NCBI GenBank assembly: GCA_030490835.1
Contig: CM059973.1
Location: 82,413,221-82,477,220 of the forward strand
Origin: Annona cherimola
Lineage: Eukaryota > Streptophyta > Magnoliopsida > Magnoliales > Annonaceae
Length of the DNA stretch: 64,000 bases
Direction of reading: 5' to 3'
A program made the position numbers and the translations under genes. The notes beneath the pieces are model-generated. The model was not told the origin of the DNA, ran no database searches, and saw only the letters and a list, made by a program, of their open reading frames with translations. Shown one piece after another: positions 1 through 11,399 of this stretch. Each line of letters opens with the position of its first letter. Positions within the stretch are counted from its first letter, which is position 1.

Positions 1-163
1 ACAAAAAAATAAAAAAATCCGTTAGCCAGGTAGATTTTTTATTTTTATATGAAATGTTGACCCTATTTAACTCAAATATAAAAAATCTATCTTTTTTTTA
101 TAGTTCTGGATATGTATATTTTTGGAGCATTTGAGTGTTTTTCACCTTCCCAAACTTTTTTAA

Positions 164-168
<5 letters not shown>

Positions 169-205
<37 letters not shown>
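169..205. repeat. (TA)n microsatellite
   Basis: An uninterrupted TA dinucleotide run of about 37 bp in AT-rich sequence. It probably varies in length between individuals. No gene is visible in 1-850. Confidence 0.95.
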
Positions 206-207
<2 letters not shown>

Positions 208-524
208 GCATACAAAAAAATGCTAAATTTTGTTATATGAATTAAATATATTTGCACGAACATTTTTATAAAAAAAGAAAAAGAAAAATATACCTATATG
301 ACCATGAATTTGTTAACTAGGGCTAACAAAATCGTTCTCCGGTAATGAATATTCCATTTGAATATTGAGAATCATTTCAATCGTGGTTTTACTTCTCCAT
401 GGGTCACACTTTCGCTAACTCTTTTCAAATATTTATAATCGTGTGTAAAATATGAGAATTACTTAGATACGCTCAAAGGTGCACCGAATGTTATCTTAAG
501 TTATAGTAAGATCATATCAATAGG

Positions 525-640
525 TGGACAGAGATAATGTCTCTGCTAGTTGAGAACTTGCAGTTTTCCTTTGTCTCAGAACTTGAACATAATATGAGTT
601 GAAATGTTCTAAAAATATACCCTAATAGAAAAAAGTTACA
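525..640 (+). repeat. 3' fragment of a tRNA-derived SINE
   Basis: The stretch with TTTGTCTCAGAACTTGAA, then ATAATATGAGTTGA and an A-rich end, matches by eye the 3' halves of the complete SINEs at 3114-3395 and 27476-27772 (GTCTCAGA, AATGTAATATG, ATTGAGAT, poly-A). No A or B box precedes it, so it is a truncated or decayed copy. Confidence 0.5.
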
Positions 641-853
641 AGGTCGTATTTGCCTAAGAATTATGTTTACACCGCCAGAAAGTTAAATTAACCACTTTGA
701 AATTAGTATAAATTAAATTATTATATTATATTAATTTTAGACATATACCATTTGTATCATTTGAGGTCATATATGTCTTTGATGTGTACAATTTTTTTTT
801 ACGGTAAATAAGGCGTGTAGATAAAAAAATCTCTTGGAGAGGAGTGGAAAAAT

Positions 854-1155
854 GGATTTCAATCGTATGCTCCCGAGAGCATGAAAGCCTTCATGCTCCT
901 GGGTGCATACACCCATTTTTTTAATTTTTTAAAATATTTTTTTATAGCACTATTAATCTATGTGTATTTCTTGGAGAGGAGTGGCATTTCACTGATTTTC
1001 AAAAATCCAAAATAAATATCTAAAATACTTCAAAAATTATAAAATTTATAAAAATGTAAAATACACCTGGATTAACACTCTTGTGAAGAAATTTTCAAAA
1101 AAAAATAAAAAAATAGGTGTATGCACCCGTTCTCGGGAGCATACCATTGAAATCC
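854..1155. mobile_element. Foldback MITE, family A
   Basis: The ends are inverted copies: the left begins GGATTTCAAT followed by GTATGCTCCCGAGA, and the right ends GCATACCATTGAAATCC. Inside each end lies the pair GGGTGCATACACC / GGTGTATGCACCC, and the AT-rich arms pair around a centre near 1000. The left end holds an extra short duplication of the GCTCC motif. It has no coding capacity. It belongs to an abundant family in this window sharing TTTACCATTTTTGGAG-like arms and AGATATTTATTTT centres. Confidence 0.75.
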
Positions 1156-1159
1156 CAGA

Positions 1160-2430
1160 AAAACAGTGCACTTATAATTCATTCATTCATTCAAATTTTT
1201 AACTAGAAATTGTACTCACAGGATGATTCAACAATACACTTAGGTTACCTTCCCCACCAAACATGACCGCAAATCTGATCTATTATAGGAAAATTTTGCA
1301 AGGGAAAGAGCTGGTTCCCGTTCCGAAAAACATAACCTTGGACAACCATTATTTGATGTTTTGATGCGTACAAAATTTGATTATTTAAGTTCAACAGATA
1401 ATTGAGAATCCAATAGGCGGCTAGAACTTCGAAAGCTAGTTTAATTAGGAATTCATTTGAATATAAAGGTATATTTTTAGGTTACAGGTTTTGCATTCAT
1501 ACCTGCATAGTTGAACGGAATCGTTGATATGTCCTTTAATTTTACAAAATTACAAAATATCTTATGTTTGCATGGAAATTATAAATATATCCCTTCTGAT
1601 ATAGTTTTAATTAGGGTATTGAAACTTTTTAATAAAATGATGAAAATGCCATTGTTAACAATAAATTGATTATTCGCGTTATTATTTTTATTGTTAAAAT
1701 ATTTATTTATATGTATTATTTTTATAATATTTATATTATTTACAATGGTTTTTCAAACAATTGCAACAAAAATAATAACTATAAACTGTAAACTTTATTA
1801 TAATTATATTAACAGAGGCTTTTTTGTTATTTTATTGAAAAAGTGAAGTCCACGTGTCTCTATGAAATAAGAATATAAGTTGGAATATACGAAATTTCTA
1901 CTATACAGAGCCATTTGCCCTTACCTAGACTCGAAGTCAAACCAAACAGACATCCATAATATGAAATACGAGGGAGATTTACTTAACAAGGAAGACTTAA
2001 GGCCTCTTTGACTGAACGTAGCAAAATCACATTAAAAGCACTTTTGACTAAAGTGTCAATTACTAGCTTCCCTTAATCGTATAAATTTTACTAAAATTAA
2101 TCTCTTTTTAAAAATCGTAGCACTTTTAGATAAGGTAAAAGACTTTCAAAACTTATAAAAGCACTGTTACCATGCAAAAATGTTAGCCAAAGAGGCTTTA
2201 TTTGTTCATTGGCATTTCTTTTGTGGTTGTTTTTCTGTCAAACTTAGAAGAAAGGTACATAACAACCAATCTCAAACATGAATTAGAAGGGACCATGGCT
2301 ATTAATGGTCGTGGATAGCTTATTAGGGCTCTATTTTTGGTTGCATTAACCACGTGTGTAAAATTAGATAAGAATTTTGTTAAAATTGGGACTTGTAAAT
2401 TGGGATTACGATCGAGTGCACTAGAGTACA
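1160..2430. other. AT-rich intergenic DNA, no gene seen
   Basis: Long A and T runs with stops in all frames. The only open frames (for example 2198-2431 minus) are short, low-complexity and without recognisable motifs. Confidence 0.6.
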
Positions 2431-2439
2431 TTAGGCTTT

Positions 2440-2715
2440 ACATGCACCTGAAAGTAAAATCCTTTTTAATTTTTGAATTTTTTATAAAAATTTTAATCTA
2501 TGTATTTAATTTACATAACAAGTTTTATCATTTTGGAAATGTAAAATTTTTAAAAAATTTTAAAACACATGAGTATTTTAGTCATTTTTAATGCGTTAGA
2601 AATGACTAAAATTTCAAATTCAGATATATACGCATATTCTAATATATAAATTAACAATTTTATTAAAAAATTAAGAAAAATTAAAAAAAAGTTTTACCCC
2701 TGGTGCACTGGATTG
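2440..2715. mobile_element. Foldback MITE, family A
   Basis: The left arm begins near CATGCACCTGAAAG and the right ends GTTTTACCCCTGGTGCACTG. The centre holds the inverted pair TATTTTAGTCATTTTTA / TTAGAAATGACTAAAATTT. The arm TTTTATCATTTTGGAAATG matches other family A members. It is non-coding. Confidence 0.55.
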
Positions 2716-3113
2716 TGTTCCAGTAAGTTGTACCTCATACGAAGGCTTACATGAATTTACCATAGGACATATAGGTGCATATGTGGCATCCAAACAAACC
2801 TGAAAAAGTCATTTTGAGCTTCGTGGTGGTTGCATGTCTGAAAAAACGATATGCATAAGAAATTGTGCTTCCTTCAATATAACTTTTGGCTATACGTAAA
2901 TTTTTTGTATAATTTTCTATCCTACAAATTGCATTTAAAATTATTTATTTATTTATTTAAGAAGGCTAAATTTTATCCAAATTAAATATTCCCATAGTTC
3001 TTATATGAGAAATGGGTAATATACACAATGTCCAAATTTCTTTCGATGAGGCATGTGCTCCGTGCTCGTGCAGCTTGTGTAGCTTATCTTAACACCCAAG
3101 GGATTTGAATAGG

Positions 3114-3395
3114 CCAAACGAGCTCCGCTCGTCTGGTCACCGGCTGCGGAACGGGATTTCCGTTCCCAGCCAGTGCGTGGTTCGAATCCCTCATGGGATT
3201 TTGAACTAAAATTTGTGGTGGGGGCATGTGGTCCCCCTTTATACTTAAATGGGAGCTAGTGGTCTCCCCACTTGATATGTGGAAGCTTGTTGTCGTCTTC
3301 TATTGTAAGCTTGTTAGAATTGTCTCAGAGTTTGAATGTAATATGCATTGAGATATGATGTAAAATATTCTCCAATAAAAAAAAAAGAGGGGGGA
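3114..3395 (+). mobile_element. Complete tRNA-derived SINE with 12-bp TSD
   Basis: A B box GGTTCGAATCCC lies at 3179-3190 in a tRNA-like 5' part. An unrelated body with two GTGGGGGC/GTGGTCCCC-type blocks follows, then a 3' end reading TTGTCTCAGAGTTTGAATG and an A-rich tail. GATTTGAATAGG occurs immediately before (3102-3113) and after (3396-3407), a perfect 12-bp duplication of the kind left by LINE-dependent retroposition. SINEs of this kind are transcribed by RNA polymerase III from the internal boxes. The A box is less clear than the B box. Confidence 0.88.
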
Positions 3396-3734
3396 GATTT
3401 GAATAGGACTCACTTATCAAGCTTTTTTTTATTACATGAAGATAGCAACCCTTTTGCACTCCGATATTAAAATCTCAAATATGCATACACAATATGATAC
3501 TACTAGGCTATACCCTACTTCTCGTCACTCATCTAGCCTTATTTGAATTCCTGTTTGTACCGTTTTAATTCTTTGATATATATATATATATAACACTAAG
3601 TCCGAACACCTATTTAGCTTTTAATTAGGGGTTTTTTGCAAATGAACATATAAACATAGTTTCTTCACAAATTGTTAGTAGTCTAACCCTGCAATATTTA
3701 TGCTTAGATGAAAAATACTGAAATGTACCTGCAA

Positions 3735-3935
3735 TGCAAGTGTAATTGGTGTTCATGCTTGGCCTTGGTGCCAGAGATCTTAAGTTTGACTTTCAGAGAG
3801 AGTTATTATATCCTATACAGGAGTGTTGTGTTATCTCTTGCTGCTATCGTATGGGTATTGTGCATCAATTAGCAAAATTTTGGACAAATTATTTAGGATG
3901 AATGATTGTATCCTAAGAAAAAAAAAAATTTATAA
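3735..3935 (+). repeat. Possible decayed SINE
   Basis: AAGTTTGACTTTC resembles a B box that has lost its CpG. The stretch ends with GTATCCTAAG followed by 11 A. The similarity to the complete SINEs is weak and no TSD was found. Confidence 0.3.
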
Positions 3936-4379
3936 AGTATGATTCCAAATAAAACAATAAAAAAAGTTGAAGCAGCGTGCGCATGAACAGTTAATGCTCA
4001 TTAAGTCATAGATTTGCACAGTGATTTCATGTATGACTAATTGGACTACCACTCAAAATCATTTCGATTAGATACGATCTATACTGAAACCTTATTCAGA
4101 ACCCTACAAATTACATATAAAATATGAAATTACAAGAACTGATTTACATAAATGTTTTTTTTTATGAAAGATTTACATAAATGTTAACATGTATAATTAT
4201 ACAATTTCACACCGTTATTCATCCAATTAAGCATCATTATTATTGGTATGTATTACATGTAAGGAGATATATTCGATAAATATGTAAGGTGATATATTTA
4301 TTTTCTAATGATTTTAATTTTTTATCCTATTATCCACACCTTATATTAAAATGATTTCTAGGTTTAGAAGACTTCAATT

Positions 4380-4577
4380 ATATGAAAAGATCGAGGCTCA
4401 ATCTTATGCTTTGATTTTTAAAAGTTCAAAAAAGTATTTAAAAATTTCTAAAAATGATAAAATTTGATGCACATGTCAAATACACTTATACTAATATTTG
4501 TGTAAAAAAAAATTCAAAAAATAAAAAATTAATTGTATACACCCAGGAGCAATGCTCCCGGGAGCATACTACCAAAG
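4380..4577. mobile_element. Partial foldback MITE, family A
   Basis: The right end reads TGTATACACCCAGGAGC then GCTCCCGGGAGCATAC, the same terminus as the element at 854-1155. The left arm is short, with only a trace near GAGGCTCAATC. It is probably an internally deleted copy. Confidence 0.5.
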
Positions 4578-4654
4578 ATCATGGTGGGTGGAAAGCGAAA
4601 TGACGTTACCAAGATTTAGGTTTCTTTCTGTCTTATCTTTGCTTTGTAACATCT

Positions 4655-4775
4655 ATATTAAATGAGCTTGCCTCCTGAAGGTCGGCGAAACATAGTAGCG
4701 CTGGGGACGTGCCCGATCGACATAGAGAGTACTTGCGTGGTTTGAATTTCTCCTCCATTTAGCACGGTGGTTGGA
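4655..4775 (+). repeat. tRNA-like sequence, possible SINE relic
   Basis: TAGCGCTGGGG resembles an A box and GTGGTTTGAATTTC a B box in which CG has become TG, about 40 bp apart. It lacks acceptor-stem pairing, so I do not call it a tRNA gene. Confidence 0.3.
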
Positions 4776-5064
4776 TGGGCTACAGCCCTTAACTTTCTTG
4801 CTCTTGTCATCTCCATAACAACGTCAGCTACTGCTTCCTTACCGACAATCTAACAGCACTGGCTAGCGTTGCCAGCAGGCTTCCAAGCTTTTTTTGGGCC
4901 TGCGACTCAATGCTTGCGCTGGCATTACTTAACGCTTACGTCCTATCTTTCATTGTTTCATGCGTGTGTGGTTTCATGCATGATTTTTTTTTTTTTTTTT
5001 TGCCAATAAATTGTAGTTTTTCTGAATTTCGAAAAAAATTTCGTGAATGATGTATGGTTGCTCT

Positions 5065-5700
5065 TATGCATCCGGCCTAAAAAATATATTTTTTAAAGGT
5101 TTTTATTTTCTTTTCATAAAATTATTATTCTAATTATATTTATTTTATATAAAAATTTACTATTTTAAATATTTGTATATATATTTTTTGAAGTTTAAAC
5201 ATTGGGATATTTTAGTTATTTTCAAAAAACTACAAAAACTCTTAAATTTGAAATTCAATATGTATACACATATTCAAAAATTATAAAAATTTATTATATG
5301 AATTATATACACTTAAATAATAGTTTTACGAAAAGCAAAACAAAAAATTTTTAAAATGTATTTTATAGCAAACATGCATCCGGATATATAAAATCATAAC
5401 ACTTTTGAAGGTGTGTATATATTTTTTGAATTTCAAATATAGGGTATTTTAGTTATTTCCAAATGACTAAAAACCCCTTATGTTTGAAATTCAAATATAT
5501 ATACACACATGTTCAAAAATTATAAAAACTTATTATATAAATTAAATATACTTAGATAATAGTCTTATGGAAAAAAAAATTTAAAAGTTTATAGCAACCA
5601 TGCATCCGGATATATAAAATCGTAGTACTTGAGGAGATGTATATATATATATATATTTGAACTTCAAATATAGAAGTATTTTAGTTATTTTCAAATGTCT
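5065..5700. repeat. Tandem array of family-A foldback units
   Basis: ATGCATCCGG recurs at about 5066, 5374 and 5600 (the last two 226 bp apart), each followed by related AT-rich sequence that includes ATATTTTTTGAATTTCAAAT and TATTTTAGTTATTT. Each unit contains the inverted pair typical of family A, such as AGTTATTTCCAAATGACTAA. So a foldback element was tandemly multiplied here. Confidence 0.65.
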
Positions 5701-5704
5701 ATAA

Positions 5705-6145
5705 GGGCATGGAAAATCCGACCCTCCCAAAATCATCAGCATGCGTGGGAACCGTGCCTCGGCAGTCTCTGGTCTCTCTCTCCGTAGCTCTGGTGCTGAA
5801 CCCATTCATGCCTATATATTGTGGAGCTCAATGGATGAATGATCCACTGATCCTGCAACCAAGTATAGCACTCATTTATCACGAGGATTTAGGAAATGGA
5901 ATTGTTCGGAGGTGACACACAATCATGTACTTTTCGAGAAGGGGGCGTGGTAACTTGTTTGTCGCCAACCACCCAAAAGGAAAATAGTTCTGTTATTGTT
6001 GGGCCAATTTAACTTAACCAGGTCCATCAAATGTCCACACACCATGGAGATTTAGGTGTCATTAAAAAGGAAGGGGTGAAACATGACTGACGAAATTAAA
6101 CCGCTAGCCTCCAACATCAGTCGGACTCCCCTCTCCTTACGTAAT
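5705..6145. other. Mixed-composition intergenic DNA
   Basis: This stretch is less AT-rich than its surroundings. It includes a TATATATTG motif near 5812 and a 68-codon open frame (5709-5915 plus) with no recognisable domain. No gene is supported. Confidence 0.5.
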
Positions 6146-6150
6146 AGGAT

Positions 6151-6762
6151 TAGGGGTGTTAATGGTCATGGTCAACCCGTGAACCCCCTCGTCCAACCCG
6201 TTTATAAATGGATTTGGGTTGAAATTTTTGAATAAATGGGTTATGATCCGCTAACCTGTTTAATCATTTAATTAAATAAATAGATTAGGGTTGAAATTTT
6301 ATAACTCGTCAACCCATTTAGTAACTCATATAACCGGTTCAACCCGTTTAATTCGTTCAACCTATTTAACTCGCTTAACTAATTAAAGTTTTATATATAT
6401 ATATATGCAAAACCCCTTGATTATTTTTCATTTCTAAGTCTTCCTCAAGTCACCTAATTTTCATTTTTTCATTACTGTCTTATTTTCATTTTCCCGTTAC
6501 TGCTCTATTTTCATTTCCCCTACACCAAAATACTCTCTCGTCTCTCCCTGCGAGATCATCATCTACTAGAGTTTAGGATTTCAGATTATTTACTATACAA
6601 CCCGTTAACAACCTACTAACCCGTTTATTAAATGGGTTGTAAATAGGTTAAGGTTGAGGGTTTTTAAATGGGTTAATAAACGGATTAGGGTTGAGATATT
6701 TTAAATGGGTTAGAATTAAGATTAGGCTCTAACCCGTCCAACCCAATCCATTAACACTCCAA
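6151..6762. mobile_element. hAT-type non-autonomous element H1
   Basis: It begins TAGGGGTGTTAATGG and ends CCATTAACACTCCAA, inverted with two mismatches. Flanking 8-mers are AATAGGAT and AAAAGAAT (6 of 8 identical), consistent with an aged 8-bp hAT TSD. The subterminal regions are packed with AACCCGTTTA and GGGTTAGGGTTGA-like motifs in both orientations, as is common for hAT transposase binding sites. No transposase frame remains, so movement would need a transposase from elsewhere. Sixteen bp separate it from the first GATAAG motif upstream of the rbcS pseudogene. Confidence 0.75.
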
Positions 6763-6772
6763 AAAAGAATTA

Positions 6773-6919
6773 GATAAGGTAGACCACACAGTGACAAGTG
6801 TAGACACAGAGAAAAGAGCCCGACGATAAGGTGCTGTGATCCAAGTCCAACGTTGTCGTTCAAGTTTGGCCACCGGGTCACGATGCCATCCCCCCGTGCG
6901 ATCAAACGGGCAGGATAAG
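6773..6919 (+). promoter_or_regulatory. GATAAG motifs upstream of the rbcS relic
   Basis: GATAAG occurs at 6773-6778, 6825-6830 and 6914-6919, 136 to 282 bp before the relic's ATG. GATAAG is the I-box of light-regulated rbcS promoters. A clear TATA box is not visible between the last copy and the ATG. Chance occurrence of a 6-mer is easy, so the link is an inference from position. Confidence 0.35.
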
Positions 6920-7054
6920 TCGGTGATCAGGATCAACACAGGAGGGGTGCAGGGGTTGACCATAATTTTGGCAAACGCTTTTGCAATTGGGCAGATGATA
7001 GGCAAAAAAAAGAAAAACACATCCATTAGTGTGACTGTGTGAGCAATGAAAATA

Positions 7055-7755
7055 ATGGCTTCGTCGAAGTCCACGTCTGGCATTTCCAGCCATGCGCAAG
7101 CTTAACGATGAGTTGTCACATCTCTCCCGCAATGCGGGAAGAGTACGGTGCATGATGCAATTAATTACTAATCATAAAAGTGATGAATTGGACTAGTATA
7201 TATTAATTAGAAATGTAAGATTTTTATTACGAAAACTGGCAATTAACGTTGGAAATTGAGTTGGATGCAGGTGCGGCCGCCCGAGGGTCGCAAGAAATTC
7301 GAGACTCTCATACTTTCCGCAGCTCTCCACAAAGGCCTTGGCCGAGGAAGTCGACGCCTGCTCGGCAAGTGATGGATTCCTCGCTTCGAGTTTTGGCAGA
7401 GTTAGCTCTGGTCTCTCTCTTTCTCTAGAAACTTCGCCAAAATTACGTGATGCCAGTTTGAGACACTGAATACAGGGGGTTCATTTGATCATGTGTGCAT
7501 GTTATGTGCGCACGTACGTACAGGTGGGATTTATATACCGTGGGAACAACAGATCACCTGAGTACGTACAGTACGACGGCCGCTGCTGGACCATGTGGAA
7601 GCTCCCTATGATCGGATGAGCCCATTCGAGCCAGGTTGCTAAGGAGGGGGAGTCGGCTAAGAATGTCTACCCCCAGCCCATCACAATCATCGGATTCGAT
7701 AACAAGAGCAAATGCCCAAGTCCAGTGAATGGGTTTCATTGCCTAGAAACGCCAC
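7055..7755 (+). pseudogene. RuBisCO small subunit (rbcS) pseudogene, three exons
   Basis: The functional gene makes the nuclear-encoded, chloroplast-imported small subunit of RuBisCO. Exon 1 (7055-7154) starts MASS, is much shorter than a normal transit-peptide exon, contains stops, and ends in another frame with NAGRVRCM, the usual residues before the mature protein. Exon 2 (7271-7400), after an intact CAG acceptor, reads VRPPEGRKKFETL, then after a 2-bp loss YFPQLSTKALAEEVD, then after a 1-bp loss LLGK-stop-WIPRFEF. Exon 3 (7524-7755) reads [29 protein letters not shown], a stop, later IIGFDNK, and a scrambled C-terminus. Both intron positions survive, so this is a decayed gene copy rather than a processed one. 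The donor of intron 1 is lost. The disruptions preclude a functional subunit. Confidence 0.87.
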
Positions 7756-7759
7756 CTTC

Positions 7760-10600
7760 TTTCTGACTCTCAAGTCTCGTGCAATCCATGCATCTGATCC
7801 TTCTGTTTTAGGAAGAGTTTACAAATGTGGCGATAGAGATAGCTCTGGTTATTTTTTAATAATGGTACGCAGTTGGAGACTCGAGTTACCCAAAGCGCTT
7901 ATTGGGCCGGCCATAAGTATATTAATTTGCGGCGAGCCGAATTTTTTTTTTTTTTTACTATTTTTATTTTCGTAAATATTTGGCCCATTTAGAGTAGTTA
8001 ACAAGTTAAAATTTTTATTTTCTATATTTTTTCTTGAAAAGTACAAATCAGTGTACTTGTGTTGACATGCTATTCATCTAAGTAGGATTTACGCATCCAT
8101 GAAAAAATTAAAAATTAAAATTTTCCCATCTGCCGAATATTGGTTTGGCCATTATGACCAGGTCCTTGTCACTAATGCAACCTCCTCAATGTCACTATGT
8201 GTTGTGCAATGATTATAGAAATAGGTGGGCCAATCACCATATAAATGTAGTTGAAAAAATATTTTTCGAACTATTTTATAGATAGATGTATGAGCTCCGT
8301 CTACCTAACCAAATTCAATAAATTTTTTTATTCATGTAGTACTTTACTATCCACTCTATTTTTAATTTTCAAAATCAAAATAAATAATAAAAAATTCAAA
8401 AAATTGTTCAATTTCACAAGGTGGAAGAATTAAGTAGAACTCATGAATTTATTTGCAAAATTTTTTTAAAATAAAAATAATAATTTTTTTCAGCCTCACG
8501 GGCGAAGCGGATCTGAGCGCTAGAAATAAAGCGCCCGAAAAAGAAAAAATCCAAAATACAAGGTCGGTTTAGAAAAGCGAATAAGAAAGGGATATTTGAG
8601 ACGTTTGTGGCAAGTAAATTAAAATGAAATCCATCCATGGAAAGTGCCCGTGAACCTTTTGCCCAGTCGGCTGGCCAATTTCATTTAATTAGGTGGACAA
8701 TGTGGCAATTTGAAGAAGTGCCGCATGGGGCCTTTTTCTTCGTGGATTTTTTTTTTTTTTTTTTTTTTTTTTGAGAAATATTTTCTTCCTGGAATTTGAT
8801 TGCAGCCGTCGTGGTTGGGACTTTGGGAGTGGGACACCAGGGCCAGCCGCAGCTCGGTGCCAAATTGCCGATAGCCACAGCTCATCTACCTCCATACACC
8901 CACGTCTCTAATTCTTGTCAGAACGTTGCTGGTGTTCACCAGCACTAATTAATTTTCTTACAGACAAATCATAGAATTTCTGCATGGGAAATTCAGAAAT
9001 TTTATGATGATCCAAGTTTTGCCTGTTTTAAAGATGATCCTATTACGCCCTTCAGCAACGTGGTAATCTCAACTTCCCTGTTTTAATTCCACCAGCCAAG
9101 TGATGGCACATTCGGTCCCAAAGACGTCTCACGTCACTTGGGCTTGAGCTTTGTCTGCAAGGCTCATCTGATGCTTCTTCCTCGAATATATATGATCTTT
9201 TTCATCATCATACAAATATAATAGGAAATATCCCTCCTCTTTTATGGTTGCAAATTACAATCGTCAAAAAAAAAAAACAAATTGCAAAGATGGTGGTCTG
9301 CAGGACCAGGCCCTTGATTTCGTTGAATAATCAAAGAAAAGGTCAAGCTTTGGATTGCATCCTCTACCAAACGATCTACGAATGTTTAGATTTTAAGATT
9401 TGGACCGCATCCAAATCTCATTACCACGTAACTGTTCTTACGCAAAACCACATGACACGCCTGGCTATCGTTGTGGAAAATCTGATCCATGTGGGGGTAC
9501 CGTCATCTGAAACAAACGAAATACTTCCGAATTCTTGGATCACGACATCCGTTTGCCCAATAGCTCATCCAGTTGTGGCCCACTGCATCAACGGTGCCGA
9601 TGAAATCTAACGTTGCAAAGTTGTGGTATGAACAGCGAATGGCAGAACACAGGAACGCTCTGGAGCATAATAGTACTCAACTGGCAGCTGGAATCGGATA
9701 CAGAGGTAGAATGTGATGCGCCAACTAACGAGAAAACCGTGCAGGGAACCTTCGGCGAACGTACTGGTGCGTTGAATAAGTTAGATTGAGCATCAGCAAT
9801 TTTGGTGACTTTGGCAGATACAATTTCCAAATTCCAAGAGTTCCTCCAAACAGACTCACATGGCATCAAACATCTTGGATTCAAAGTGTGCACCCTGATC
9901 ATGATCATTTGAATCTAAAATCCAAGCAGCAGACATAACGCAGAACCTCGGGGCCCATCGAACACAACCAGTACATGGTGTCATCGGATGGAATCCGTCG
10001 TCGACGTACGTCGGCCGTCGCAGGGTAAGTAGTTCAAATATCAGGGCGAATATTCTTCAAAGACATGAAACTTATAGACTTGCCAAGGTATCAAAGAGCC
10101 TGTTCATCCTCCGGTCAACAAGGACAAATTAGGAAGAATGTTGTAACGTGCAAACAACAAGCACCAATCATACCCGATGGGGTGGTTGCAGTCTACGATA
10201 ATGATCTCTGAATTGAACCACCAATACTTGACTAATTGCAAGCCAGAAGTTCTACCTCCCTTCTATTTTCCCTTTTGTCATGGAATTCTTTATTGCAATT
10301 CTATACCTCCCTTCTATTCTTCCTTTTGTCATTGAATTCTTTATTGCAATTCTGTCACCATTTTGGTTAAAACTGATGTGCTGCTGCAGCAAATGATAAT
10401 AAGTGCACCCATTTTTAGTTACATACATTAATTTAGCCGCAGATACTCATTCTGCTGCAAATATTTTTTAATCATCAAAAACTCAGGTACTTCGTTAGAA
10501 AAAAAAACATTTCTCAACCAACCAAAGGGTATGAAAAATGAAAAAAGAGTGTACCTAACTATCCTTCAATAACAAAATTGCGATCACTGCATAACTGAAC
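7760..10600. other. Intergenic DNA without a supported gene
   Basis: AT-rich stretches alternate with more GC-rich patches (8640-8930, 9280-10250). There is a run of 26 T at 8747-8772. Open frames such as 9248-9610 plus (120 codons) and 9588-9908 minus (106 codons) have no family motifs and no credible splice or promoter context. The frames at 8681-8895 minus run through poly-lysine encoded by the T run. Confidence 0.55.
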
Positions 10601-10619
10601 TTTAGGATGTGTTGTTTTG

Positions 10620-11087
10620 TTGCCACTACGATCGCACATAGAGAAAAATCAACGGATCAAAATTCAAACCGTGTCTTTGTATTTCATCTGCTAGCAGTCC
10701 TAGGCTAGATAGGATTTGGCAGCACCTGTGAGAAAATGTAAAAGGACTAAGGAGTCACTTCCTACCTCAACAACTTTGTGATTCAGTTCTGCCAACCATC
10801 TAATACCCATTAGCATTGCATAAGCCTCTAAAATCAGAGGCTTCGAAATCCCCTTCTGCTTTTAAGCATAGAGCAGCAATGAAATCACCTTTGGAATCTC
10901 CCGCCACAGCTCCATGACCTATCTCTCTCTCAGACAACCCATATCTCGCATTTCTGTTCAGCTTCACACTCTCAGCTTTTGATTTTTGCCAAGAAGCCGG
11001 ACTAAAATATAGAAGGAAGTCACTTTGCAAATCTAATTCGCATTCGGTTTTGGCCGTAAATAATTGGTTGCCTAAGTGTGCCAGCAT
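10620..11087 (-). pseudogene. RNase-H-like (RVT_3) retroelement fragment, frameshifted
   Basis: On the minus strand the frame reads SWQKSKAESVKLNRNARYG, then IGHGAVAGDSKGDFIAAL and EGDFEASDF. After a one-base shift near 10830 it continues EAYAMLMGIRWLAELNHKVV and EVGSDSLVLL, then LADEIQRHGLNFDPLIFLYV. This is the order of the RNase-H-like domain found at the end of plant non-LTR retrotransposon polyproteins and in related host-encoded copies. The first catalytic position (usually LNVDG) reads LNRNA and the ESDS motif reads GSDS, so it should be inactive. No reverse transcriptase sequence is seen upstream, so it is an isolated relic. Confidence 0.72.
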
Positions 11088-11189
11088 GGACTAGATATGG
11101 CTAATTTTCATATTATTTTCAATCAAATGTCACGTTACTTATTGAGCTCTGCTTTTTTTTTATTAGTATTATATATACTATGTCATCTA

Positions 11190-11396
11190 ATATTACAAAT
11201 CATACCATTTCACAATCCTCACTATGGAGGAACATTGTTATTAATACTCTTATATTCAGAGGGAACAACGGTAAATACCTTCATCACCAGGGGAACACGT
11301 GTATCAATACGTGTATCATACTCCTGCACATTAACAAGAATCGAACGCCCACCATTGCCATTAGAGGAGAGGTGTTACCACTATGGTGGATAGAGC
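11190..11396 (-). repeat. tRNA-like SINE relic
   Basis: On the minus strand ACCATAGTGGTAACACC resembles an A box and GGGCGTTCGATTCTTG a B box, about 40 bp apart. A body with a duplicated ATACACGT motif follows. No clear TSD or tail was found. Confidence 0.4.
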
Positions 11397-11399
11397 TTC

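Noticed and set aside
3179..3190. tRNA gene from the GGTTCGAATCCC motif
   Set aside because: There is no acceptor or anticodon stem pairing. The TSD and body show a SINE. The same applies to 27531-27542 and the minus-strand motif near 37020.
6600..6720. Telomere-like GGGTTAGGGTTGA stretches as interstitial telomere
   Set aside because: They lie in hAT-type subterminal regions, are irregular, and also occur in the inverse orientation at the other end of the element.
8681..8895. Three overlapping minus-strand frames with lysine runs
   Set aside because: The lysines come from a 26-T tract on the plus strand. All three frames being open is an effect of that tract.
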